From Papilionanthe hookeriana x Papilionanthe teres (Eukaryota; Streptophyta; Magnoliopsida; Asparagales; Orchidaceae), in NCBI GenBank assembly GCA_022702705.1, contig CM040432.1, forward strand, positions 46,836,540 through 46,900,539: 64,000 bases of DNA, written 5' to 3'. Numbering within the stretch: position 1 is the first letter of the stretch; every line of letters starts with the position of its first letter. The translations under genes and the position numbers were made by a program. Of this stretch, positions 1 through 13,007 are shown piece by piece. The notes under the pieces were generated by a model. That model saw only the letters and a list, made by a program, of their open reading frames with translations, had not been told where the DNA came from and made no database searches.

Positions 1-3000
1 GCCGTTGGATCGCGCGTGTATCGAGCGGACGGTCGAGATCAAGTTGGACGGCGCGATAGTACATGAACCGCGGGACGAGTGGCTGCTGACTTAAGTGGCG
101 GCGTCGAATGGGAATGCGCCGCGTGGGCTTTCGGAGCTGCCGATGTTGCGCTGGCGCCGAGTTGGATAAGTAGATAAATAGGGTATTTTTGAATTATTTA
201 ATTGCCCTAAACTTTAAAAATTCATATCTTTGCATAAAAAAATCACAAAAATAAAATAAAAATACCCTCTTGCTCAGTGAACAGAGGAGAATAATGTGGA
301 AAAGAAATCAAATTAATTAGATGATTATTTTATTTTTAAAAATTTATTTACTGTTTTCAGTATTTTAATTCTTTATTTGCATAGATAATTCACCATGGCA
401 TGATACCATAGAGCTTTTGCCTCTGATCTGGGGAACATTCCCTGAATTTTTCAAGGTCAGAGGCCATCTCTGTGAAAAGTTATTGAATTTTCAAGTTCAT
501 ATCACTGTTTTAGGTATTTTAATTCCAATAATTAGCATGTTCTAAAATAAATTCTAGGAAAATTTGGTGATGTTTCTTAGGACCAGGGGACCCTATGAAA
601 AATATATTTTGAGTTGATTCATTCATAATAACCGTAATTGGCCTAAACCCCTAAAATTGAATTTGAATTAATTAGGGTTAACCACACACCAAATTGACTT
701 GAAAACAATCTCCACTGATCTTTAGGATTATAGAGACCTCACATAAAAATTTGGAATCAATTGGAAATGTTTAACCCCACTAAATGGACTAATTAATTCA
801 CATAACTAAAATTAAACTTTAAAAATTCATAACTCCAAAAATACTTTTCAAAAATTCACAAAAATGGTTTTGGAGCTTCTCTGATATTAGGGGAGTTCAG
901 GAAAATTAAAATTGGAATTTTCTGAAAAAATTAATTTTTAACAATATTTGAATATTTTAATAATTAAAAAATAATAAAAATCATAAAAATATTAAAAATC
1001 ATAAAAATGTCACATTTTGACTCCTAATCACTTAGGAACAAACCAAATATTTTTCCTAATCCCTAAGGTAAGATATTGAATTTTAAAGGCTTAATGTAAT
1101 TTTTAATATTAAAAAATGAGTTTTTTAACCTTTTTCACTAAAATAATTCTAATAAATCAAAGAAAAATCAGAAAATCATAAAATTTGTTTCTCTGGACTC
1201 CTTGAGGTCAGAGAGATTTAAGAAAAATATAAAATATATTTTTCAACTTTTATTTTATTTTATAATTAATTAATACTCTAAAAGTCAAAATAATTATAAT
1301 AAATAAAATATAATTCAAAAAATCACAAGGTCCAAGTGGTCCTCTGGTCATTAGGAACATTCCATAATTTTCTTAAGGACAGAAACCTTTCCTTGGTCAT
1401 GTTGTTGAATTTTCTTTGAAAACCCTTATTTTCTACTAAAAATAATTATATAAATAAATTAAATTCAGAAAAAAACACATTTTCTCCTCTAATGTCTTAA
1501 TTGACATGTGAGTGAAGTGACATAAAAATTTCAAATTCATTTGAGCTCAATTTAGTGATTTATGAAATAAACAAGCTTAAGAGGGCATAAAGGTAATTAA
1601 AATTTTAACCCTTAATTAAAACTTTAGGTTTAATCAAAATGGAGGGTAAAATATTTGATTTTAACTTTCTCTTGGATGATTGAAACTTAGGGAAATTAAA
1701 TGGTAGAGACACATTAAGCACTTTGAAAATATCAAAATGAAGCTTTAATTAATTAAATAATTTAAATTTTGGAAAGAGTACATTTAAAATTTGGATTATT
1801 AAAATAGGGATATTACTAAGAGGATATTTATTCTTTGATTTAAAAATCCCTAAATAAGTCACTTTAACAATATTTAATTCTTAATTAAGAATTAAAATAA
1901 TAATCCAAAGTAACAATTAACACTAAAAACTAAAATTAAATTAAAAATTAAAGTTAAATTAAAATTAAAATTAAAATCAAAATTAAAACTAAATTTAAAT
2001 TATATTAAAACTAAAATTAAATTAAATTAGAACTAAAATTAAATTAAATTAAATTAAATTTAAACTAAATTAAAACTAAAATTAAATTAAAATTAAATTA
2101 AATTAAATTAAAATTAAATTAAAATTAAAATTAAATTAAAATTAAATTAAATTAAATTAAAATAAAATTGAATTAAATTAAATTAAAATTATTTAACAAC
2201 AAACCTAAATGAAATCATTAAGAATTAAATCTAAAATAATTTGAACACTATTCCAAACTAAAAATTATTAATTAAAACCTTATAATTAAATTAAAACACT
2301 TTAAATCATAAACTCAAACTTTAAATTAAGAATGATTAAAATTCTCGATAAACCAACTTGCCCTTAAAGGCTTTAACTATTATAACTCTTAAATAGAGTA
2401 TTAAGTGAAATGTCACCTTACTCACAAGGATAATCAAATACCCAAGTTCACTGAGCAAGAGACAAAGTTTAACTAAACTCCTGGATGATTAATTCATATG
2501 TGCTTACTTGGACTCAAAATAATCCCAGAAGTATTGAAAAGATATTTAGGACCCGTCCTAAGCACTTCCTCAATATGACGGGATGTTTTAGAAGAATAAC
2601 TGAATTTAATTGTTCTTTGATGAAGAAAATCATCCTTAAACCAAACCAAGAACCTAAAGGTCATAAGAGATGACTAGTTATAGGATTAGGAATTTGGTAG
2701 ACAACCAAAACCCTTTCCCTTAGCTTTACCTAGGTATCTGTTGAAATATTTAAATGCCTTAACATGTGTTTTAGAAGACCCTCCAGGTACGCTTTTATTT
2801 TATTGCAATTTACTTTATTGCAATTTACTTACATGCACCGTACTTTAATTTTTCTTGCATGATAAACAAGACTATTGCATGAAAACCAAAACCTTTAGGA
2901 TAGTCCCTGAACTGAAACCAAAACTAAATTAAAAGTCATTGCAAGATAAAATTCACCACCACAACACTGTAAAATATAAAACAACTCAAAATTTAATCAC

Positions 3001-4339
3001 AAACAAAACGACAAAACAACAAAACTACAATTGCAACTAAATTAAAATGTCTCGTTGAATGATTGGGAATACCTCGGATGATGTAACCCACGTGTTGCTA
3101 TCGGGATTTCCCACGGTCTAAATGAAAGTGTGGAACTCATTCAGTTGAGTTTAGTAAATTCATCTGGACTAAGTGAATTCAATGAAAATAACGGTGCCGG
3201 GATGACAGAACCGTGAGATCTTAATCGGTTCTGTTTAATTAACTTTAAGATTTGTTTTAATTAAAACACTAAAAACACTTAGATTTTCAGATTCTCTCTA
3301 AACCAAAACACTTTTCTAATCCCTTGATTTTCAGCTTCTAAAACTAAACCTCTGCAACAACAAGGAGCTCGGAGCATGGTGGGCAGCACGGCCATCGTCA
3401 TCAGCAAAACTGGAATCTACTTCAACAAAACCTTTCTTAGAATTAAATAACAAAGCCATAGGATTTCGAGGTAGTTTGCCTAGTGCAACATAAATCCTCA
3501 ACTTTTTGTTAGGCATTTGCATAATCATGTTATGCAAATTAAGCCCTAACCAGTCTTAGGACTCCGAGGTAGTCGTTCGGTACGACATAAACCCTTACGT
3601 CTTCGAGGCTATTTGTATGATTATGTCATACAAATATAAGTCCTAATTAATTAAAATTGGCAGGATTACAACATTAAATAAACTCTCAAATTGAAGCAAA
3701 AAAATAGGATAGTTTGAGAAGTTGTTGCGGTTCTTCTTGGATCCTCAGCTTCTCCTACTTCTCTTCATTTGGATTCTTGAAATAAACCGTTCCAAATTTG
3801 AGCTAATCCCTATTGAAATTTCCAAAATTCAATCCTTTGAAAACCTTAAACTTTAAAATTTTTGAGAGCAAAACCACTGATCATTATCGAGAGTTATCTT
3901 AAATGATTCCCGTCATTTAAGATGTAATTAACTATAGGGGCTTGCCCTTATAGGGAACTTTAAGAACCCAGGTAATATAAACCCTGCTTAATTCATTTAT
4001 ATTAAACAGGGGAACTTATCGGCTTATAAAATTGGTTCGCAGACCAAACGGATGTCACAAATCTTCTAGTTTATTTAACCGAGCCCCATCGTCAAGCAGT
4101 GTGTCTATTCTTTGGGATAGATATACGGTTTGTGATGTGGTGCTCGTTTATATAAACTATTTGGGATGTGAGATCAGTTTAGTTTCATATCTTAAAATTT
4201 TTTAAACTTAAAATTATTTTCAAAAATCAAATACTACTTTTCAAATTATATATTTAAATTAAAATTCAAAATTCGCCGACAATTTCTGTAGGCGACCCCC
4301 TTTTTAAAATACAACACACAACCTAAAAATATGCCGACA
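1..4339 (+). repeat. Outer element 5' LTR (3' portion only)
   Basis: Base 1 aligns with about offset 3.0 kb of the inner LTR (near 8650), and homology runs collinearly to the LTR end ...GCCGACA at 4339. Shared landmarks are the (AAATT)n tract, the stretch 'cctctgcaacaacaaggag' near 3350, and the duplicated GCCGACAATTTCTG near the end. No gene is seen in these 4.3 kb; the short ORFs are not conserved in frame between LTR copies. Divergence from the inner LTRs is clear, consistent with a separate and older insertion. Confidence 0.88.
1925..2195. repeat. (AAATT)n-type low-complexity tract in the outer 5' LTR
   Basis: About 270 bp made almost only of AAATT/TAAA words with occasional C interruptions (AAACT). 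The same position in the inner LTRs holds longer and purer tracts (10620-10900 and 30465-30815), so this is a length-variable part of the LTR. Confidence 0.85.
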
Positions 4340-4344
4340 ATTTC

Positions 4345-4362
4345 TGGCGACTCCGCTGGGGA
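4345..4362 (+). other. Primer binding site (tRNA-Arg type) of the outer element
   Basis: TGGCGACTCCGCTGGGGA starts 5 bases after the LTR end ...GACA. It begins with TGG, the complement of the CCA tail, and has the form reported for Ogre/Tat elements primed by tRNA-Arg. The same 18 bases recur at 13008 in the inner element. Confidence 0.85.
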
Positions 4363-4783
4363 CTAGTTCCTCTCTCCATTTTGATCAGATGGTTTTGCTT
4401 TCATAAATCGGTGGTGAGTCCATATCCCTAGTGGACCAAAACTACTATTCTTCCGTTTGAATACCCCGTTCATTTCTGTCTTGAACGAGTATAACCAACT
4501 CCTCTCGGATTTAGGAGCCACTGTTTAGACACCCCTAAACGGAGGTTCCGAGATCCTTTTACCTCTTTTCTGAGGTGGGGTGTACCCCCAATAGGTGTTA
4601 GCTTAGGAGCGGTCCTTCGAGTCGAGAAGTCTTGCATAAGACTTTCTCTTCCTTTCCAATTCTAAATCGGGCCCTTTACCTTTTCTACAACCTTTTTCCT
4701 TCAATCGTTTTGTTTCTAACAAACGAACCTTCTAATAAACAATCTCTTTTAAAAATCACAAATGCACTAAGATAAAAGAAAAT
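4363..4783 (+). other. 5' untranslated leader of the outer element
   Basis: About 420 bases between the PBS and ORF1, collinear with 13026-13428 of the inner element. No ORF is recognised. It contains TGTACCCCCAATAGGTGT at 4581-4598, which is the reverse complement, with one mismatch, of the PPT-proximal sequence at 43349-43366 (see findings). Confidence 0.75.
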
Positions 4784-5475
4784 GTGTTCGGACTCTTTCT
4801 TTTTCGTCCTAAACTTTACGACGAAAAGAAGCATAATTTGGGACTGACATTCGGAATCGCCTCCGCGAAAGTGACCGCCTCAAAGTTAATCTTCTCCTTC
4901 AACAATGGAATGGACTTCGCCGTTTACAAGGATGAGCTGCCCGACAATGGAATCATCTGTATTGGAAAAGGATTCGGCAACACAGATATCAAGTTTGCTA
5001 ATGTCACTCTCTTCACACTAATGGACAAAGCATCAGAAACTGAAGAGCCCGTGATTGAGTTCAACTTAAAATCGACTCAAGAATTCCCTCCCCTGCAAAG
5101 GGTTCCAGCTGAAAGGAGTACCACTGTTCGTAGGAGGACTGTAGTCTCTACCCCCACCGGTCTAGTCATCTCCGCACCTACCCCGACTTCTGCCAGACTG
5201 AAGGGGAAGGAAATCTAAGTCTGTGATGAGCCTGTCACCGTGGAGGGTACAGATTTTGCTACAATACCAGTTGTTTTTGAGATTGGGTCCAGTTCAAGAG
5301 TTGCACCCCTAACTCAGAATCAAAGAAGAAATAGAAGTAGAAGGATCGCCAAGATCGAGAAAGCCAGAGTTGCTGAAGTTGCTTTTCTAGAAGAAATTCT
5401 TGAGGAAAGAGAAGAACTGCCTAAGAATATACCTCTTTTGGAAGGGAGCAGGTTTCACCCTCTCTCTGCTGCATC
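4784..5475 (+). pseudogene. ORF1 upstream of gag (outer copy, one stop)
   Basis: Upstream ORF characteristic of Ogre-like Tat elements; function unknown. One frame runs from about 4784 to 5475, broken by a TAA at 5216-5218 where the inner copy has CAA (a C-to-T change). Visible parts in order are: a small domain with the core LIFSFNNGMDFAVYKDE; a STPTGLVISAPTPT segment; a basic patch QRRNRSRRIAKIEK; and an acidic tail (EEILEEREE). There is no obvious in-frame ATG at the conserved N terminus, so the start is uncertain. The first three parts reappear in the same order at the N terminus of the AlkB ORF downstream of integrase. Relative to the inner copy, about 1.0 kb between ORF1 and gag is missing at 5475. 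Confidence 0.75.
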
Positions 5476-5633
5476 AGTAGACCTTACCCTGAGGAGTTCG
5501 ATGCAGTCAAGTACCCGAAAGGCTTCGTATCGCCTCTGTTTAAGACTTTTGATGGAACAGGAAACCCTCGGCAGCATGTTGCACATTTTTGTGCTAGTTG
5601 CTACAATGCAGGTGGGAGCGACGCTTTACTCTT
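5476..5633 (+). pseudogene. gag: gag, 5' fragment cut by the nested insertion
   Basis: In the frame beginning at 5476 it encodes RPYPEEFDAVKYPKGF followed by FDGTGNPRQHVAHF, the start of the Tat-type capsid region. It is collinear with inner gag at about 15150-15305. The reading stops at 5633, where the inner LTR begins, and continues at 32931. It is out of frame with ORF1 because of the upstream deletion, so the outer gag was probably already damaged there. Confidence 0.85.
5629..5633. repeat. Target-site duplication CTCTT, left copy
   Basis: CTCTT directly precedes TGTTGACC of the inner 5' LTR and is repeated directly after ...GCCGACA of the inner 3' LTR at 32926-32930. The undisturbed inner gag reads TTTACTCTTCCG at the homologous place, so this was the pre-insertion target. 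Five bases is the usual duplication for Ty3/gypsy integrases. Confidence 0.95.
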
Positions 5634-8006
5634 TGTTGACCTCATTTTTGATGAGGTCTTCTCTTCTTCTCTTTAGTACTTAGGATCTAGCCTTAGGCTT
5701 TTCCTTTGACTATCCTAGAGGATTAGAATTGGGACCCATCACTTAGAAATTCAAACCACTTCTTAACTCCCTGCAAACTCTACAAAATTGATTGTAGACC
5801 CCTAATCACCTAAAGGGTTGAAATTAAATGTGGAAGTTTAAAGGATGAGTTCCTATAGGACTCTTTGGCCTTAGGACCGCCTACAGGTGGCCTGGTGCAG
5901 TGAAGGGGCCGACTTACACATACATTACACCTATACACTACACCTTCACACACCTCCTAAAACCACACCCATACCCAACTTGACCTCCCGACTCATGAAG
6001 GTGGTTCACATGGATGGTCCTTAACCCCTAAGCCCTTGCGCAAGAGGGTTAGGAACAACATAGTGGATGCCTCAAATGAGTCCCTTCATGGCTCATGTGG
6101 ACTTGATATGGCTTCATGGCTCAACAAAAATGATTTCATTCCACTTACGTTCACCCAATCTTCAATTTTCCAAATTTTCGATTTTGACCCCAGGGACCCT
6201 ACACCCGCTCTGGTCTACCCAAAACCCTCGAAACCCTCCAAAATTTGCAAAATCACCTAAACTACCCAAAATTCTCCAAAATCATTCCTAAACATGTCTT
6301 CACCAATCAAATTGATCATCCATAGCCAAAAATACCAAAAATTCCAAAGATACCTCCCAATACCCTCCAAATACCCAAAATACCCCTCTTAGCCAAAAAA
6401 TCCAAAAATTCAGAAAATTCCCAGAAAATTCCAGAAAATCCCAAATATTCCCAATTTCATTTTGTTCAACTACATCATGGGCCAATTTTGTCAATTTACC
6501 CCACTTTTATCAAAACCCCCAATTTGACCCATTTTAACCCAAAGTAAACCCAATGTCAAACCAAACCTACCCAATTGACCCAAACTCTGGTCCAATTCAA
6601 TTCTAAACTTCAATTCAACATCCCCAACACCAATCTAGACCAAATCCAAGCCCAATTTGGTTGGCATTGGGATCCAATTTCACTTTTGGCCTTAAAGCCC
6701 GATTTGGGCCCATGACCCAAACTTAGCCCAAACTCACCCAATTCAACTCCAATTAACCCCAAATCTTTTCTAAACCTTCCTTAACATCCCCATAAACAAA
6801 ACACTAACATGATTTGCCCAAGATTTTGACCCAAACCCCACTCAAATTCAACCCAAAATCAAAAAGCCCAATTTTGACCTAAACCCAGACCTAGCCTAAA
6901 TAGACCCAAACCTCAAAATCAAAACCCAACCAAAGCCAAAACCTCTTTGAAACACTCCCATAAACATTTCTCAACATTTATTTTACATCAATTTCAACCC
7001 TAGCCCAACATTGGCCCAAGTTAGCCCAATTTGACCTACATTGGCCCATTTAACAAATAAACCCAAATTCAACCCAATTCAAACCCAAACCACCTTAAAT
7101 CTATTTCAAATTACTCATGAAACATCCCTAAACCAAAACCAACAACTATTTGGCCCAACCTTTTACAAAAATTCCCATCCATGAACACATTCTTAAACTT
7201 AAAAGCCCACTTCCCTTAAACCTTCCTAAAAGCCCATTTCCTTCAAAATTCAAAAGCCCAAATCATCCTAAAGCCCACATGACACTTCCCCTCATCATCC
7301 ATTTGATCAAAATCACCCCTAAGTTTCAAAATCATCAATTAAACCATTCCAAATCAAGCCACATGTCAAATTACCCCTAAATGGCAAATATTTCTAAAAC
7401 CCTTTTCATGAAACAAGTCAACCTTTTCCCAAGCCAAATGGAGCCATGAACAAGCCATTCTCAAGCCACATGAAGCCATGAGGGCTTTGACTTGTCATTA
7501 GTCCATTTATGGCAAGAAGAGGGGTTCTTTCTTAAACCTCCTTTAACCCTTTTTCGCCTTAATCATGTCACACACTAAACCATGTTTAGCCACCTCATCA
7601 TGGATGGAGACTTCACCACTCCTTCTAAGCCGACCTAAATGATTCCCTCAGCTCAAAATCGGAGCTTGGAAGGGTGCACCAAGCCCAAAATGGTGGGTTG
7701 ACCCAAACCAAGCCAAAGTGGCCCCTTCCCCTTTCTACTTTGATTCAACCACTTTACACATGTCAAACCTCGATTGAATGCACCAAACCCCACCACGACC
7801 CACTCGAACAAGATGGTGACCGGTGCACGGCCGGCCGACCACCGTGCCGCCGGAAAACACCATGGCCGAGACCTTGGGAGGAGAAAAAAATTCAATCCTC
7901 CCTCGTCGACTTGTCTCAACCCAAATGGACAAGCATAGCTCTCCTTCTCCTCACCAGAGCAGCTGATCCCCAACCTTAAACCCCCTGGGAGGCCCTCCAG
8001 CCTCTC

Positions 8007-8016
8007 CTATTTAAAC
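8007..8016 (+). promoter_or_regulatory. Putative TATA box of the inner 5' LTR
   Basis: CTATTTAAAC lies in a pyrimidine-rich context and is kept in all three LTRs that contain this region (also 28424-28433 and about 45583-45592). It lies just after the G-poor U3 stretch and before a CpG-rich patch, a plausible place for the promoter. The start site itself cannot be fixed from sequence. Confidence 0.5.
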
Positions 8017-10619
8017 CCCTCACCCTCACGGCCATGGAAGGTGCTGAACCAGACTATACCAAAACTCTGCCAAAATCACTCCTCACTCCCCTCCAGACTT
8101 AGAGCAATTGATCCCCACTGTTCTCCTGCTCTAATCCCCATTGATTGAGCTCGATTTTGGAGCTCGATTCTCGAGCCGAACGGGACACTCCCGAATCCTC
8201 CACCAAAATCAAATTAAACTCACCTACACCTTCACCGGAGCCAAGAGAAGAAGTTTTCCAGGTGAAAGCCCCCTCTCCGGGCCACCCGGCTTGTTCCGGA
8301 CTCAAAGGTTGTGATTGGCCTTGGTGGAAATCACACCTAGGCAATTCACCACATCCCCGGGCTTCATCCCTAGCCTCCTGCAGCTCCAACGAACGTGCCG
8401 AGCATCTCTGATCGAGGCTTCACCTCTCAGAGCTAAGGTATGGATCAATTCTTCATCCCGAGCTTCTAAACATTCTCCATTTCAAATGAGTCGATTTTAA
8501 TGAGCATTAGCCCTATAGATGTGTTCGTCTCTTCAAGACGAATCCATAGAGCATAAGAACATAAAAATCCATGGAGAATTGAGTGAGATCTTAGGGCTAG
8601 AATGTAGACGTCTCTCGGGTTAGGACGCTCGGGGACGATGAACGGATGCCGTTCATTCAATACACGCGCGGACGGACGGCTCAGATGGCGTCGGACCAGG
8701 AGACGGTACGTGAACCGCGGGCCGCATGGCGCTGAGTCAGAAGGCGGCGTCAAATGGGAGCGCGCCGCGTGTGCATTCGGAGCTGCCGAGGTTGACGCGG
8801 CGCCGCGTCACTTAAGTAGAAAATAGGATTTTTTCTTATTTATTTAAATCCCAGAACTTCAAAAATCCATATCTTTGTGTAGAAACATCACAAAAATAAA
8901 ATAAAAATACCCTCTTGCTCAGTGAACAGAGGAGAATAATGTGGAAAAGAAATTAATTAATTTTGTCTAGTATTTTATTTTTAATTAATTATTTACTCCC
9001 TGCATTGTTTTAATTCTCCATGCATTCATACAATTTACCATGGCATGAGACCATAGGGCTTTTGAAGCCTCTGAACTTGGGAACATTCCCTGAATTTTCA
9101 AGGGTCGAGGCCATCTCCGTGAAAAGTTATTGATTTTTCAAATGCATGTGGCTGTTTTGAGTATTTTAATTCCAAAAATTAGCATGTTGTGAAATAAATT
9201 CTAGGAAAATTTGGTGATGTTCCTTATGACCAGAGAACCCTAGGAAAAATAGGACTTGAGTTAATTCACTTAAAATAACCCTAATTGGCTTAAACACCCA
9301 AAATAGACCCCTAATTAATTAGAGTTAACCATAGATCAAATTGACTTGAAATCAATTCTCCACTGACCTTTAGGATCAAAGGAACCCACCATAAAAGTTT
9401 GAAGTCAATTGGACTTGGTTAGCCTTACTAAATGGGTTGATTAAGCCATTTAGTCATTTTAAACTTTAAAAATTCATAACTTTCAAAATACCTTTCAAAA
9501 ATTCATCAAATTGGTTTTGGAGCCTCTCTGATATCGGGGAATTTAAGAAAATTAAAATTTCAATTTTCTAAAAAAAGTTAATTTTTTAGTATTATTTTAA
9601 TATTTTAATAATTAAAAAATAATATAAATCACAAAAATAATAAAATTCACCAAAATGTCATATTTTGAAATTTAATCACTTAGGAACAAACCCCATATTT
9701 TTCTTAGGTCTATTTAATGAGATATTAAATTTTAAAGCCCTAGGGTAATTTTAAAATTAAAAAAATGTATTTTCTAGCATTTTCACTAAAATAATTATAA
9801 TAAATCAAAGAAAAATCAGAAAATTGTAAAATTTGGTTCTTTGGAATCCTTGGTATCAGAGAGAATTTTAAAAATTATAAAATTCATTTTTCAACTTATA
9901 TTTTATTTTTAAATTAATTAATACTCCAGAATTTAAAATAATTCTAATAAATAAAATATAATTCAAAAAATCACAAAAATAGGTCCAAGTGGTCCTCTCG
10001 TCATTAAGAATGTCCCATAATTTTCTTAAGGACAGAAACTTTCCCTTGGTCATATTATTAAATTTTCCTTAGAAATCCTTATTTTCCACCAAAAATAATT
10101 ATATAAATAAATTAAATACAGAAAAATCACATTTTCTCCTCTAATGTCTTTATTGACATATGAGTGAAGTTACATAAAAATTTCAAATTCATTTGAGCTC
10201 AATTTAGTGAGTTATGAAATTATTAGGCTTGAAGGGCAAAATGGTAATTAAAATTTTAACCCTTAATTAAAACTTTAGGCTTAATAAAATTAATAGGTAA
10301 AATATTTGATTTTAATCTGATTTGGATGATTGAAATTTAGATAATTAAAGGGTATAAACCTACTAAACAATTTAAAATAATTGAAATAAACCTTAATTAA
10401 ATAATTAATTAAATTTGGAAGAATAATAAAATTGGAATTATTAAAATAGGGATATCATTAGGAAGAGATTTGTTCTTTAATTTAAGATCCCTAAATTAAT
10501 CATCTCAATAATATTTAATTCCTAATTAAAATAATAATTCAAGTTTAAGATTTAAAATGCTAAAAGACTTAATCATTAAATTAAATTAAAGTTAAATTAT
10601 TTAAAGCAAACCTTTTTAA

Positions 10620-10900
10620 AATAAAATATTAAATTAAATTAAATTAAAATTAAATTAAATTAAATTAAATTAAATTAAATTAAATTAAAATTAAATTAAA
10701 TTAAATTAAAATTAAATTAAAATTAAATTAAATTAAATTAAATTAAATTAAATTAAATTAAATTAAAACTAAATCAAATTAAATTAAATCAAATTGAATT
10801 AAATTAAGTTAAACCATACTATATTAAATTAACTTAAATTAAATTAAATTAAACCACATTAATTCAAGTTAAATTAAATTAAATTGAATTAAATATAACA
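10620..10900. repeat. (AAATT)n tract in the inner 5' LTR
   Basis: Pure AAATT pentamer runs, with a few AAAATT variants, then imperfect copies (GAATT, AAACC). The 3' LTR counterpart at 30465-30815 is longer, showing that this tract changes length between the LTRs of one element. Confidence 0.9.
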
Positions 10901-13007
10901 TTGCTTAAGACATAAAGAAATTCAAAATAAATCTAAAACAACTTGAACACTATTCCAAACTTAAATCCATTAACTAAAATTAAATCACAACTCACTTGAA
11001 CATCCATTCGCTCTCGAAAGCTGGTGATGTCATAACTCTTAAAGGAGTGTTAAAAGAAGTGTTACTTCACTCATAGGATATTCAGATGTCCTAGTTTACT
11101 GAGCAAGACAACAAAACTTAAACTCTCGGACGATTAATTCATTTGTGTAATTAAATTCATTTGGACTTAAAACAATCCTATAAATATTGAAAAGATGTTT
11201 AAGATTCGTCTTAAGCACTTCCTCAATATGATAGGATATTTATAAGAACAATTGAACTTAGTTGTTCTTTGATGAAGAAAATCGTCCTCAAACTAAAATA
11301 CAAGAACCTAGACGTCATAGGAATGACTAGCTATAGGATTAGGACTTTGGTAGAAAACCATAACCCTTCCCTTAGCTTTACCTAGGAAATTGTTATAAAT
11401 GCTTAAATGCTCTAAATTGTACTTTAAGTGCAGCTTGGGATAACGGGAAGGCCCTCCAGGTATGCTTTTATTTTATTGCAATTTATCTTACTGCAATTCA
11501 TTTACTCGTGTTGCACTTTACCTTTCTTGCATGATAAACAACAGTTGCATGAAAATCTACACCTTTAGGACAGAAACCAAAACTGAAACTCATAACTAAA
11601 TTAAAAGACACTACAAGATAAAATTCACCGCCACAACATTCAAAATATAAGACAACTCAAAATTTAATCACAAACAGAACTACAAAACTACAACTACAAC
11701 TAAATTAAAACGTCTCATTGAATGATCGGGAATACCTCGGATGATGTAACCCACGTGTTGCTAACGGGATTTCCCACGGTCTAAATGAAAGTGCGGAACT
11801 CATTTAGTTGAGTTTAGCAAATTCATCCGGACTAAGTGAATTCGATGAAAATAATGGTGCGGGATGACTGAACCGTGAGATCTTAATCGGTTCTGTTTAA
11901 TCAACTTTAAGATTTGTTTTAATTAAAACATAAAAACACTTGGAAATTAAGACTTTCTCTAAACCAAACACTTCTCCCATCTCCTGATTTATGACTTCTA
12001 AAACTAAACCTCTGCAACAACAAGGAGCTCGGAGCATGGTGGGCAGCACGGCCATCATCATCGATAAAATGCGAGTCTACTTGACAAAACTTTCCTTAGA
12101 ACTAAATAACCAAGCCATAGGACTTCGAGGTAGTTTGCACTAGTGCAACATAAATCCTCAACTCTTCGTTAGGCATTTGCATGATCATGTCATGTAAATT
12201 AATCCCTAACCGGTCTTAGGATTTCAGAGGTAGTCGTCCGATACGACATAAACCCTCACATCTTCGAGGCTATTTGTATGATTTCATCATACAAATATAA
12301 GTCCTAACTAATTAAAATTGGCAAGATCAAAATACTAAATAAACATTAGGACCTTCCTAAATTCAAGCCAAACAATAGGATAGTCAGGAAATTATCGAAG
12401 TTCGCTTCGAATCTGTGATTTCTCCTACCTTTCTTCCTTTGAATTCCCAAAACAAAATGTTCCAAACTTGATCCATTCCCTATTGAAATTCCAAAATTCA
12501 ATCCCTTGAAAACTTAAACTTTGAAATTCTTGAGAGCAAAGCTGCCGATTATTATCGAGAGTTTTCTTAGGTGATTTCAGTCACTTAAGATGTAATTAAC
12601 TATAGGGGCTTGCCCTTATAGGGAACTTTAAGAACCCGAGTAATATAAACCCCGCTTAATTCATTTATATTAAGCAGGGGAACTTGTCGGCTTATAAAAT
12701 TGGTTCGCATACCAAACGGATGTCACAAACATTTCTAGTTTATTTAATCGAGCCCCATCATCAAACGATGTGTCTATTCTTCGGGATAGATACATGGTTT
12801 GTGATGTGGTGCTCATTTATATAAACTATTCGGGATGTGAGATCAGTTTGATTTCATAAAATTTCCAAATTTAAAGTTATTTTCAAAATCAAATACTACT
12901 TTTCAAATTATTTATTTAAATTAAATTAAAAAAATTCGCCGACAATTTCTGTAGGCGACCTCTTTTCAAAAATACAACACTTAACCCTAAAATATGCCGA
13001 CAATTTC

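Larger units (their letters stand above)
1..5633 (+). mobile_element. Outer Tat/Ogre-like Ty3/gypsy element, left part
   Basis: Left part of an LTR retrotransposon split by a nested insertion at 5633/5634. It holds the end of the 5' LTR (to 4339), the PBS, a leader, ORF1 and the first codons of gag. Its continuation starts at 32926: the gag reading is interrupted after CTCTT and resumes after a second CTCTT 27.3 kb downstream. The Tat assignment rests on the archaeal-type second RNase H in the right part, the ORF upstream of gag and the arginine-tRNA-like PBS. The element begins outside the window. Confidence 0.9.
5634..13002 (+). repeat. Inner element 5' LTR, 7369 bp
   Basis: Starts TGTTGACCTCA and ends GCCGACA. 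Landmarks are an 8-bp hairpin at 5638-5658; an A/C-rich, G-poor stretch at about 6480-7420; a TATA-like box at 8007; a GC-rich, CpG-rich patch at 8620-8820; the (AAATT)n tract at 10620-10900; and a long AT-rich remainder. It differs from the 3' LTR by small indels and by about 540 bp (roughly 10030-10570) absent from the 3' LTR. No gene is seen in it. Confidence 0.93.

Noticed and set aside
6300..6494. Minus-strand Trp/Phe-rich ORF in the LTR, also at 26720-26911
   Set aside because: A translation of the C/A-rich strand-skewed sequence; low complexity and again shared only by sibling LTRs.
8466..8753. 95-codon minus-strand ORF in the inner LTR, repeated at 28879-29166
   Set aside because: It is preserved only because the two LTRs are near-identical copies of one insertion. 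It has no domain, and the homologous part of the outer LTR does not keep the frame.
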